A stretch of DNA of 64,000 nt from Shewanella kaireitica (GTDB taxonomy: Bacteria; Pseudomonadota; Gammaproteobacteria; Enterobacterales; Shewanellaceae): NCBI RefSeq assembly GCF_023284045.1, contig NZ_JAKIKQ010000017.1:42453-106452 (forward strand), read 5' to 3'. Below the pieces are notes generated by a model. That model made no database searches, was not told the DNA's origin, and saw nothing but the letters and a program-made list of their open reading frames with translations. The position numbers and the translations under genes were made by a program. Positions 1 through 7,144 of this stretch are shown here, piece after piece (the first letter of the stretch is position 1; the number at the start of each line of letters is the position of its first letter).

Positions 1-342
1 CAAGTATTTAAAACATTAGTCGTAAAGCTCGACGCTAAGCAACTGGCCGTTGCCATTATTCCTGTTGCTGCAAAGCTGAGTATGAAATCAATAGCCAAGG
101 CAGCCAAAGCTAAAAAGGCAGTGATGGCTGAAGCGATAGAGGTGCAACGAAGCTCTGGTTATGTATTGGGTGGCGTCAGCCCCATAGCTCAAAAGCGACA
201 ACTCCCTACCTTCATCAACGACTCATGCTGTGCGCTAGAAACCATTTATATTAGCGGTGGTCGCAGAGGCTTAGATATTGCTTTGTCACCAACTGATTTA
301 CAGCAGTTACTAAATGCTAAATACGCTGCCCTCACTGTTTGA
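1..342 (+). CDS. ybaK: Cys-tRNA(Pro)/Cys-tRNA deacylase YbaK, C-terminal part
   Basis: The reading frame is open from base 1, so the 5' end lies outside the window; about 113 C-terminal residues are seen. The sequence aligns by eye with the C-terminal half of E. coli YbaK: QVFKTLVV, LAVAIIPVAA, RSSGYVLGGVSPI, QKRQLPTFI and ISGGRRGLDIAL all have close counterparts. YbaK is a cytoplasmic trans-editing enzyme that hydrolyses cysteine mischarged on tRNA-Pro; the GGVSP segment belongs to its substrate pocket. The stop is followed by a parS site and then tusA. The internal ATG at 82 is not a real start, because the homologous sequence continues upstream of it. Confidence 0.88.
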   Translation, partial: QVFKTLVVKLDAKQLAVAIIPVAAKLSMKSIAKAAKAKKAVMAEAIEVQRSSGYVLGGVSPIAQKRQLPTFINDSCCALETIYISGGRRGLDIALSPTDLQQLLNAKYAALTV

Positions 343-361
343 TGGCAATCCTTAAAAGGTA

Positions 362-377
362 TGTTCCACGTGGAACA
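362..377. other. parS: parS centromere site 1 (perfect palindrome)
   Basis: The 16-mer TGTTCCACGTGGAACA is a perfect palindrome and fits the known bacterial parS form (TGTTNCACGTGNAACA), the ParB loading site. It lies between ybaK and tusA, about 34 kb left of oriC. A parA-parB pair is encoded in this window at 37831-39516. Confidence 0.88.
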
Positions 378-489
378 TTCAGCTTATAGTAAACAGAGTC
401 AATCTCACAAAACCCAGTAATCAACTTGGATAACTAACGGCTCTGGAGTAATATTAGCCTCCTCTGTTTAATCGTTCTACCGAGGCATT

Positions 490-735
490 ATGAGCGACCA
501 ATTTAGTAACGCACAACATCAACTCGATGCATTAGGACTTAGGTGTCCAGAACCTGTAATGATGGTGCGTAAGTCTGTAAGACGTATGAACGATGGCGAG
601 ACTCTATTGATTATTGCCGATGATCCAGCAACTACTCGTGATATTCCAAGCTTTTGTGAATTCATGGATCACACGCTGATCGCCAGCCAAACAGAAGCGA
701 CTCCTTATCAGTATTTGATAAAGAAAGGCCTTTAA
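490..735 (+). CDS. tusA: Sulfur carrier protein TusA (SirA-like)
   Basis: The 81-residue protein has the family length and the hallmark CPEP motif. Cys19, in LGLRCPEPVMMVRK, is the expected persulfide carrier. TusA accepts sulfur from cysteine desulfurase IscS and passes it on for 2-thiouridine formation in tRNA and other thiolation pathways. The ATG follows a good Shine-Dalgarno (GAGG at about 482-485). Thirty-one bases separate it from a MOSC-domain gene; since MOSC proteins are also tied to sulfur or molybdenum chemistry, the two may be co-transcribed (inference). Confidence 0.93.
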   Translation: MSDQFSNAQHQLDALGLRCPEPVMMVRKSVRRMNDGETLLIIADDPATTRDIPSFCEFMDHTLIASQTEATPYQYLIKKGL

Positions 736-766
736 AGCTCTTCAACCGGACATAGGGATTTATCCG

Positions 767-1216
767 ATGACAAAACTTATTGGTATTGCATATAAAACTG
801 AAAAACGCGGCGCGATGATCACAACCGAACACGCTGCGGTCACCCAAAGCCATGGAGTCGAAAACGATATTTTCGGCCGCCCAGGTAAACGCCAAGTTAC
901 TGTGATGTCGGTACAGCAATGGCAACTAGCTTGTAACGAGGTACACAAAAATCTACCTTGGTTTACTCGTAGAGCAAACCTGTTAGTTGATGGCATTAGC
1001 TTTTCTGCACAAGACCAAGGAAAACAGATTGCCATCGGCGAACTTATTCTCGAGATAACCGGTGAAACAGATCCTTGTAAGAAGATGGCAATGGCTTACC
1101 CAGGGTTGGAAAAAGCGCTGTTGCCAGACTGGCGAGGTGGAGTCACCTGCCGCGTCTTAAATGATGCTAGCATTGCGATAAATGACTCTGTTTCCCTAAA
1201 AGCATCAGCCGAGTAA
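767..1216 (+). CDS. MOSC domain-containing protein
   Basis: A 149-residue protein resembling stand-alone MOSC (molybdenum cofactor sulfurase C-terminal) domains, with RRANLLVDGISF in the middle and the conserved cysteine in the ETDPCKKM segment (Cys104). That cysteine is the predicted sulfur or metal ligand of the fold. Family members include YiiM and YuaD-like proteins, some handling N-hydroxylated base analogues or Moco sulfur; the substrate here cannot be read from sequence. It follows tusA closely on the same strand, and a hairpin at 1223-1243 follows its stop. Confidence 0.85.
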   Translation: MTKLIGIAYKTEKRGAMITTEHAAVTQSHGVENDIFGRPGKRQVTVMSVQQWQLACNEVHKNLPWFTRRANLLVDGISFSAQDQGKQIAIGELILEITGETDPCKKMAMAYPGLEKALLPDWRGGVTCRVLNDASIAINDSVSLKASAE

Positions 1217-1222
1217 AACAAG

Positions 1223-1243
1223 GGCCGCATCAAAGGTGCGGCC
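1223..1243 (+). terminator. Hairpin after the MOSC gene, possible terminator
   Basis: GGCCGCA (1223-1229) pairs with TGCGGCC (1237-1243) across a 7-base loop, 7 bases after the stop. No T-run follows (ATCCCCTCCC), so it would be a weak intrinsic terminator or an mRNA-stabilising hairpin. The rest of the gap to 1451 shows only the AGGA ribosome site of the next gene. Confidence 0.4.
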
Positions 1244-1451
1244 ATCCCCTCCCAATAGATACAGTAGTAAGTTAATTTACACCACCAACTCACTACCCCA
1301 TTAAACTCTCGACTTCCGCCTTTAACTAATTGAAACAGAATTTATGTTTTACTGTTAACAGATTTATGCGATAACTGTTACCGAAATTGACACCTAGATT
1401 ACAAGCAATACTGTCACTCCTGAACAACTACAAAAAAAACATAGGAATAGC

Positions 1452-4400
1452 ATGTTAAAAAATAAGCTCACCCCCCTATATGCAGCCATTGCGCTAAGTT
1501 TCAGCATGCCCGCCTTAGCCGAAGAAGATAAGAAATCTTGGCAGGTGAATGCACCCGCAAATGCGCCACTACAACAAGTTAAAATTGATGTCACAGAAGG
1601 CACATGGATGAATGTCAGTGTTAGCCCTAACGGCAAACACATAGTGTTCGACTTGCTTGGAGATATCTATCAGATCTCAACAGACGGTGGCGAAGCAACG
1701 CCACTTGCAAAAGGCATCGCATGGCAGATGCAGCCAGTATATAGCCCAGATGGAAAATACATTGCTTTTACTTCAGATGAAGATGGCGGCGATAACATTT
1801 GGATCATGGAGGCTGATGGCAGCAATCCGCGGCCTGTGACCACAGAAACTTTTCGCTTACTTAACAGCCCAGCATGGAGCCCAGACGGACAATATCTTGT
1901 GGCTCGCAAGCATTATACCGGTAGCCGCAGTTTAGGTGCTGGTGAGGTTTGGATGTACCACGTTGCTGGCGGTGAAGGGGTAAAGTTAACCGAACGACCA
2001 AATGAACAGAAAGACTTAGGTGAACCAGCCTACTCGCCAGATGGCCGTTATATCTACTTCAGTCAAGATGCCACACCAGGTAAAACATTTCACTACTCTA
2101 AAGATTCAGTAAAAGGTATCTACAAGATCAAGCGTTACGATACCGAAACTGGTGATATTGAAGTACTGATCCAAGGTACGGGCGGCGCAATTAGACCAAC
2201 ACCGAGCCCTGATGGAGAAAAACTTGCTTATATTAAGCGGGATGGCTTCCAGTCTTCGCTTTACCTATTAGATCTTAAGTCAGGTAAAACAGAAAAACTT
2301 TACGGTGAGCTTGACCGCGACATGCAGGAAACGTGGGCAATTCATGGTGTCTATCCAACCATGAGCTGGACAGCTGATAACGATGAAATCGTATTCTGGG
2401 CCAACGGTAAGATTAACAAGCTAGATGTAGAGTCAAAATCAGTTGCACAGATCCCTTTCAGTGTTAAAACAGAACGAGCGGTTCAGCCCGCTGTTCGCTT
2501 CCAACAAGATCTCGACAAAGATGTGTTTGATGTCAAGATGCTGCGTATGGCTCAGGTTTCACCTGATGGTAAAAAAGTAGCGTTCGAAGCACTGGGCAAG
2601 ATCTGGGTCAAGAGCTTACCTGATGGAAAAATGTCTCGACTAACTAAACTTGATAGTGAGCTTAGAGAACTATTTCCACAATGGTCTCGCGACGGCAAGA
2701 AGATAGTATTCACCACTTGGGATGACCAACAGCAAGGCACAGTGAGTCTTGCTACAGTTCGTAATAAGCGAGTCAAGGTTCTGACTAAAGAGCCGGGCAA
2801 ATACGTTGAGCCCACCTTCTCTCCTGATGGCGAAACCATTGTTTATCGTAAAGCTAAAGGTGGCTACATTACCCCACGTACTTGGTCACAAGAAACAGGG
2901 TTATACCAGGTAGATATCGACGGCGATAACAATGTTAAGATCACTGCCTCCGGTTACCAACCGCAGTTTGGCGCTGACAATGAACGTGTTTACTTTATGG
3001 AAAGTGGTGAAACGCCGCAACTATCTTCTATAGGTTTAAATGGTTTTGAAAAGCGTGTGCACTACACCAGTAAACATGCAACAGAGTTTAGAGTATCACC
3101 TGACGGCAAGCAGTTGGCCTTCGCTGAGCGCTTTAAGGTCTTCGTGACTCCTTTCGCTAAGCATGGTGAAACAGTTCAGATTGGCCCAAAAGCGAATAAC
3201 TTACCGGTTACCCAACTGAGTGTTCGTGCAGGTGAAAGTATCAGTTGGAACAATGACAACAACCAGCTTTATTGGACGCTCGGCCCAGAGCTATATCAAG
3301 TGAAAGTAGATACTCAATATGGCGAACAAGCTGAAGATGAAAAAGTAAAACCAACAATTACTGATCTAGGTTTTACTAAAAAAGCCGATGTTCCACGTGG
3401 AACAATTGCTTTTGTTGGTGGAAAAATCATTACAATGGAGAATGATCAGATCATCGACAATGGTACGGTTATCGTAAAGGATAATCATATTGTGAGCGTT
3501 GGTTCATCCTCTGTAATCGATATTCCAAGCGATGCTAAAGTTATCGACATAACAGGCAAAACTCTGATGCCGGGCTTATTCGATGCACACGCCCATGGCG
3601 CTCAAGGTGAGAATGAGATTATCCCTCAGCAAAACTGGGAGCTGTACTCTAATCTATCTTTGGGTGTCACAGCGATACATGATCCATCAAATGATACCAC
3701 TGAGATTTTCGCCGCTTCTGAGCAGCAAAAAGCAGGTAACATTGCCGGCCCACGTATATTCTCTACTGGTACAATTTTATACGGTGCAAATGCTCCGGGT
3801 TATACCTCGCATATCGACTCACTAGATGATGCCAAATTCCACTTGGAACGTCTGAAGAAAGTTGGGGCATTTAGTGTTAAAAGTTACAACCAACCACGAC
3901 GCAACCAGCGTCAACAAGTAATCGCTGCTGCGCGAGAGCTAGAGATGATGGTTGTTCCTGAAGGTGGTAGCTTACTACAACACAACCTCACCATGATTGC
4001 TGATGGCCATACAGGTATAGAACACTCATTGCCAGCTGCTAATATTTATAGCGACATAAAGCAGTTCTGGGGCCAAACAGAAGTTGGTTACACACCAACT
4101 CTTGTTGTAGCTTACGGTGGTATTTCTGGTGAAAACTACTGGTACGACAAAACTGATGTTTGGGCTCACCCACGTCTATCTATGTATGTGCCATCAGATA
4201 TTCTTGATGCTCGTTCAATGCGTCGCCCTACTGCACCAGATGAACATTACAACCATTTCAATGTAGCTCGAGTCGCCAATGAGCTTAACGAAATTGGCAT
4301 CAAGCCAAATATCGGTGCACATGGTCAACGTGAAGGTCTAGCAGCACACTGGGAAATGTGGATGTTTGCTCAAGGTGGCATGAGTAATCTTGAAGTACTT

Positions 4401-4646
4401 AAAACAGCAACCATTAACCCAGCGAAACACTTTGCGATGGATCACCAAATTGGTTCAATCAAACAAGGTAAGCTGGCAGACTTAATTGTGATTGACGGGA
4501 ATCCACTTGAAGATATTCGAGTAACGGATCGGGTTACTTACACCATGGTAAACGGTAAACTTTATAATGCCGAAACAATGGACCAGTTAAATGGTGGCAA
4601 CAAAAATCGCGGAAAAGAGAGAAAACCATTCTTTTTTGAAAAATAG
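1452..4646 (+). CDS. Secreted TolB-propeller amidohydrolase
   Basis: A 1064-residue protein. Residues 1-23 form a signal peptide ending MPALA before EEDKK, so it is likely periplasmic. Residues about 50-630 carry repeated PD40/TolB-type beta-propeller blades, each with an SPDGK or SPDGR turn. From about residue 655 an amidohydrolase domain begins (FVGGKIITMENDQII), with the metal-binding HxH at His713 and His715 (GLFDAHAHG), a later EHS histidine and a typical C-terminal end (IKQGKLADLIVIDGNPL). It probably hydrolyses an amide or cyclic amide, perhaps of a peptide, but the substrate is unknown. The start has AGGA 8 bases upstream. A perfect parS site is translated in frame as VPRGT at the junction between propeller and hydrolase. 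Confidence 0.85.
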   Translation: MLKNKLTPLYAAIALSFSMPALAEEDKKSWQVNAPANAPLQQVKIDVTEGTWMNVSVSPNGKHIVFDLLGDIYQISTDGGEATPLAKGIAWQMQPVYSPDGKYIAFTSDEDGGDNIWIMEADGSNPRPVTTETFRLLNSPAWSPDGQYLVARKHYTGSRSLGAGEVWMYHVAGGEGVKLTERPNEQKDLGEPAYSPDGRYIYFSQDATPGKTFHYSKDSVKGIYKIKRYDTETGDIEVLIQGTGGAIRPTPSPDGEKLAYIKRDGFQSSLYLLDLKSGKTEKLYGELDRDMQETWAIHGVYPTMSWTADNDEIVFWANGKINKLDVESKSVAQIPFSVKTERAVQPAVRFQQDLDKDVFDVKMLRMAQVSPDGKKVAFEALGKIWVKSLPDGKMSRLTKLDSELRELFPQWSRDGKKIVFTTWDDQQQGTVSLATVRNKRVKVLTKEPGKYVEPTFSPDGETIVYRKAKGGYITPRTWSQETGLYQVDIDGDNNVKITASGYQPQFGADNERVYFMESGETPQLSSIGLNGFEKRVHYTSKHATEFRVSPDGKQLAFAERFKVFVTPFAKHGETVQIGPKANNLPVTQLSVRAGESISWNNDNNQLYWTLGPELYQVKVDTQYGEQAEDEKVKPTITDLGFTKKADVPRGTIAFVGGKIITMENDQIIDNGTVIVKDNHIVSVGSSSVIDIPSDAKVIDITGKTLMPGLFDAHAHGAQGENEIIPQQNWELYSNLSLGVTAIHDPSNDTTEIFAASEQQKAGNIAGPRIFSTGTILYGANAPGYTSHIDSLDDAKFHLERLKKVGAFSVKSYNQPRRNQRQQVIAAARELEMMVVPEGGSLLQHNLTMIADGHTGIEHSLPAANIYSDIKQFWGQTEVGYTPTLVVAYGGISGENYWYDKTDVWAHPRLSMYVPSDILDARSMRRPTAPDEHYNHFNVARVANELNEIGIKPNIGAHGQREGLAAHWEMWMFAQGGMSNLEVLKTATINPAKHFAMDHQIGSIKQGKLADLIVIDGNPLEDIRVTDRVTYTMVNGKLYNAETMDQLNGGNKNRGKERKPFFFEK
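3389..3404. other. parS: parS centromere site 2, inside a coding sequence
   Basis: A perfect TGTTCCACGTGGAACA identical to site 1. It lies within the amidohydrolase gene and is read as Val-Pro-Arg-Gly-Thr at the linker between the propeller and catalytic domains, where added residues may be tolerated. Confidence 0.88.
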
Positions 4647-4750
4647 AATTAATTTATAAATTTAAATTCTGAGTAACTTAACTCCGGTTTAAATATTTCA
4701 GGAAAATTAATTTTTGTTCTAAAAATGAGAATAAAGTTGCTCTCTAGCAA

Positions 4751-4786
4751 AAAAGGATGTTCCACGTGGAACATCCTTTTATTTTT
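4751..4786 (+). terminator. 30-bp perfect palindrome with T-rich tail, likely terminator enclosing a parS
   Basis: Bases 4751-4780 form a perfect 30-bp palindrome: AAAAGGA, the 16-bp parS core and TCCTTTT. It continues into TTTTATTTTT on the plus strand. RNA from it would fold into a strong hairpin followed by U residues, so it may end the amidohydrolase transcript about 100 bases after the stop. The exact palindrome leaves no free loop, so some central pairs must open. Confidence 0.55.
4758..4773. other. parS: parS centromere site 3 (perfect palindrome)
   Basis: Third perfect TGTTCCACGTGGAACA copy, only 1.4 kb from site 2. It is the centre of a larger 30-bp palindrome. The reading frame that runs through it (CSTWN) is upstream of the chosen start of the next gene, so it is treated as intergenic. 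Confidence 0.9.
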
Positions 4787-4871
4787 AGTATGTACTTTTA
4801 TAAAAAGAGTTATTGCTCTATGGTATAAAAAAGGAACGGAGTTCTTAGTTAAATTTAAGGGAATATCATTA

Positions 4872-5543
4872 ATGAGAATAATCAACGTCATCGCCTTGCT
4901 ATGCGTAAGCGTATCTTTAACCATTCTGCTGACAAGCTACATTCTAAATAAACCAAGTGTGACTTCTGAGCTTCGACCTGCAACATCTGTCAACAAAGGA
5001 AACACAAGCCCTGAAAAAACTAGAGAGAGCGTCTTCTCCAACAATAAAGAACACGATAAAGCTGACGAGCAATTCACCCACTCTGTGACCGAAAACCTAG
5101 ACACCGAAGATGAGCCAAATAAATACTCTCATCTTACAGATCATCAATCCATCGATGCATTCTTTTTCAATGTTCAAGGAGAACTCAAGGCTGGAGCAGT
5201 AAAAACGGTACTGACTACCGATATCAAAGATTTCATTGAACACATTTCCGAATTACCACTCGATAATGAACAAGCAAGTAGAAGACAAGGCCTACTTAAT
5301 CAACAACTATTGGCCTTAAAAGACAGCAATATTTATGACCAACGCATAGCTTGCGCCGGAAATGCTTGCATACTCTCTTTGATAACCGATGAGCTCACAG
5401 CTGAAGGCAAAGCTCACTTAGCAGAGTTTGATTCCAATATCAGCTTTATCAGTGCCAATACAAATGATGCTGGAGAATTAGAATTTAATGCTATCTATTT
5501 ATACGATGAAGACCCATCGCATTTAGTCATTGCATCACCTTAG
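4872..5543 (+). CDS. Hypothetical membrane-anchored protein
   Basis: A 223-residue protein that I do not recognise. The start at 4872 is chosen because AAGGGA precedes the ATG at a good distance and the protein then begins with a clean N-terminal membrane segment (IINVIALLCVSVSLTILLTSYIL). An upstream frame from 4725 would translate the parS palindrome. After the anchor comes a charged, Ser/Thr/Glu-rich linker to about residue 90 and a compact C-terminal domain with two cysteines (IACAGNACILSL), perhaps a disulfide if periplasmic. It converges with tag, whose end lies 3 bases away. Confidence 0.65.
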   Translation: MRIINVIALLCVSVSLTILLTSYILNKPSVTSELRPATSVNKGNTSPEKTRESVFSNNKEHDKADEQFTHSVTENLDTEDEPNKYSHLTDHQSIDAFFFNVQGELKAGAVKTVLTTDIKDFIEHISELPLDNEQASRRQGLLNQQLLALKDSNIYDQRIACAGNACILSLITDELTAEGKAHLAEFDSNISFISANTNDAGELEFNAIYLYDEDPSHLVIASP

Positions 5544-5546
5544 TCA

Positions 5547-6110
5547 TCAGCATTTCTTATAACAAAAGCAATCCGTGGTGTGGTCATTGACCATGCCAAC
5601 AGCTTGCATAAAAGCGTAGCATATTGTCGGTCCGACAAAGTTAAAACCTAGCTTTTTAAGTGCTTTCGACATCGCTTCAGATTCTGGTGTTTGGGCTGGC
5701 ACTTCTTTCATCGACCGTGGATTATTCACTTTAGGCTTGCCACCAACAAAATCCCATAAAAACGCTGAAAAATCATTACCCTGCTCTACAAATGCTAGAT
5801 AAGCTTTTGCATTTCTAATAATTGAATTTACCTTTAAGCGGTTACGAACAATACCGGGATTAAGCAGTAACTCCTCAACCTTATCGGCGTCGAACAGGGC
5901 GATAATTTCCGGGTTAAAATTGGCAAATGCAGCCTCATAGTTTTGCTGTTTTTTCAGGATCGTAATCCAAGACAAACCAGCTTGCTGACCATCGAGACAG
6001 AGCTTTTCAAATAGCTCCCGACTATCAAATACCGGCCTACCCCATACTTGGTCATGGTACTCCTCATAGATAGGATCATTACCCACCCAAGCACAACGTA
6101 TTACTTCCAT
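5547..6110 (-). CDS. tag: DNA-3-methyladenine glycosylase I
   Basis: A 187-residue protein, the same length as E. coli Tag, which removes 3-methyladenine from DNA in base excision repair. The zinc ligands are at equivalent places: Cys6, His19, His177 and Cys181. Other family signatures are CAWVGNDPIYEEYHDQVWG, LCLDGQQAGLSWITIL, and FNFVGPTICYAFMQAVGMVNDH near the end. It is divergent from glyQ with a gap of about 117 bases that should hold both promoters. Confidence 0.95.
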   Translation of the reverse strand: MEVIRCAWVGNDPIYEEYHDQVWGRPVFDSRELFEKLCLDGQQAGLSWITILKKQQNYEAAFANFNPEIIALFDADKVEELLLNPGIVRNRLKVNSIIRNAKAYLAFVEQGNDFSAFLWDFVGGKPKVNNPRSMKEVPAQTPESEAMSKALKKLGFNFVGPTICYAFMQAVGMVNDHTTDCFCYKKC

Positions 6111-6227
6111 AGTACAAATCCCATAATTTTAACCAACCAGATAAAAAATAACCTACATAAGCGCTATTCTACAAGGTATAATCGAAACCATTTTCTATTT
6201 AGGCTTCCAGGCAGTAGACAAGCGGAT

Positions 6228-7133
6228 ATGACGACCAAACACGACGTAAAAACATTCCAGGGTTTTATTATGACCCTACAGGAATACTGGGCGCAGCAAG
6301 GTTGCGCAATTGTTCAACCATTAGATATGGAAGTAGGTGCTGGCACATTCCACCCTATGACTTTCCTAAGAGCGCTAGGCCCAGAGCCGATGAGTTGTGC
6401 CTATGTACAACCAAGTCGTCGTCCTACCGATGGCCGCTACGGTGACAACCCAAACCGTCTACAGCACTTTTATCAGTACCAAGTCGTACTAAAACCTTCA
6501 CCAGATAATATCCAGGAGCTATATCTTGGATCGTTAGAAGCAGCAGGCATCGACATGAACATCCATGATGTTCGCTTTGTTGAAGACAACTGGGAATCAC
6601 CCACTTTAGGTGCGTGGGGACTTGGTTGGGAAGTGTGGCTGAACGGTATGGAAGTTTCTCAATTTACCTACTTCCAGCAAGTTGGTGGACTAGAGTGTAA
6701 GCCCGTTACAGGTGAGATCACATACGGCCTAGAGCGTCTTGCTATGTATATCCAAGAAGTGGATAACGTTTATGATTTAGTCTGGACTGACGGCCCGATG
6801 GGCAAAGTCATGTATGGCGATATCTTCCATCAAAATGAAGTTGAGCAATCAGCTTATAACTTTGAACACGCCAATGTTGAAGTCTTATTTAGAGCATTCG
6901 ATGACTGCGAAGTTGCTTGCCAACACCTGCTTTCATTAGAGAAGCCGCTCGCCCTACCTGCTTATGAGCAGGTAATGAAAGCCTCTCACGCATTCAACCT
7001 GCTAGATGCCCGCCATGCAATCTCTGTGACTGAGCGCCAGCGTTACATTTTACGCGTTCGCACCATGGCCAAAGGTGTTGCTGAAGCTTACTATCAATCT
7101 CGTGAAGCACTTGGCTTCCCTATCGGTAAGTAG
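6228..7133 (+). CDS. glyQ: Glycine-tRNA ligase alpha subunit
   Basis: A 301-residue protein starting MTTKHDVKTFQGFIMTLQEYW. It is the catalytic subunit of the bacterial alpha2beta2 glycyl-tRNA synthetase, a class II enzyme that forms glycyl-adenylate. MEVGAGTFHPMTFLRALGPEP, AYVQPSRRPTDGRYGDNPNR and EITYGLERLAMY are characteristic. The start at 6228 gives the family length; the frame is open farther upstream, but that extension runs back into the tag promoter and is not conserved in character. glyS follows 11 bases later, so the two form an operon. Confidence 0.97.
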   Translation: MTTKHDVKTFQGFIMTLQEYWAQQGCAIVQPLDMEVGAGTFHPMTFLRALGPEPMSCAYVQPSRRPTDGRYGDNPNRLQHFYQYQVVLKPSPDNIQELYLGSLEAAGIDMNIHDVRFVEDNWESPTLGAWGLGWEVWLNGMEVSQFTYFQQVGGLECKPVTGEITYGLERLAMYIQEVDNVYDLVWTDGPMGKVMYGDIFHQNEVEQSAYNFEHANVEVLFRAFDDCEVACQHLLSLEKPLALPAYEQVMKASHAFNLLDARHAISVTERQRYILRVRTMAKGVAEAYYQSREALGFPIGK

Positions 7134-7144
7134 AGGATTAACTG

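Noticed and set aside
3833..3848. AATTCCACTTGGAACG as a further parS site
   Set aside because: Four mismatches, including one in the central CACGTG; more likely ordinary coding sequence.
4725..4871. N-terminal extension of the 4872 gene (starting at 4725)
   Set aside because: It would translate the parS palindrome and precede a clean ribosome site and membrane anchor; the start at 4872 is better.
6048..6227. Upstream extension of glyQ
   Set aside because: It overlaps the divergent tag gene and gives a protein longer than the GlyQ family; the family start is at 6228.
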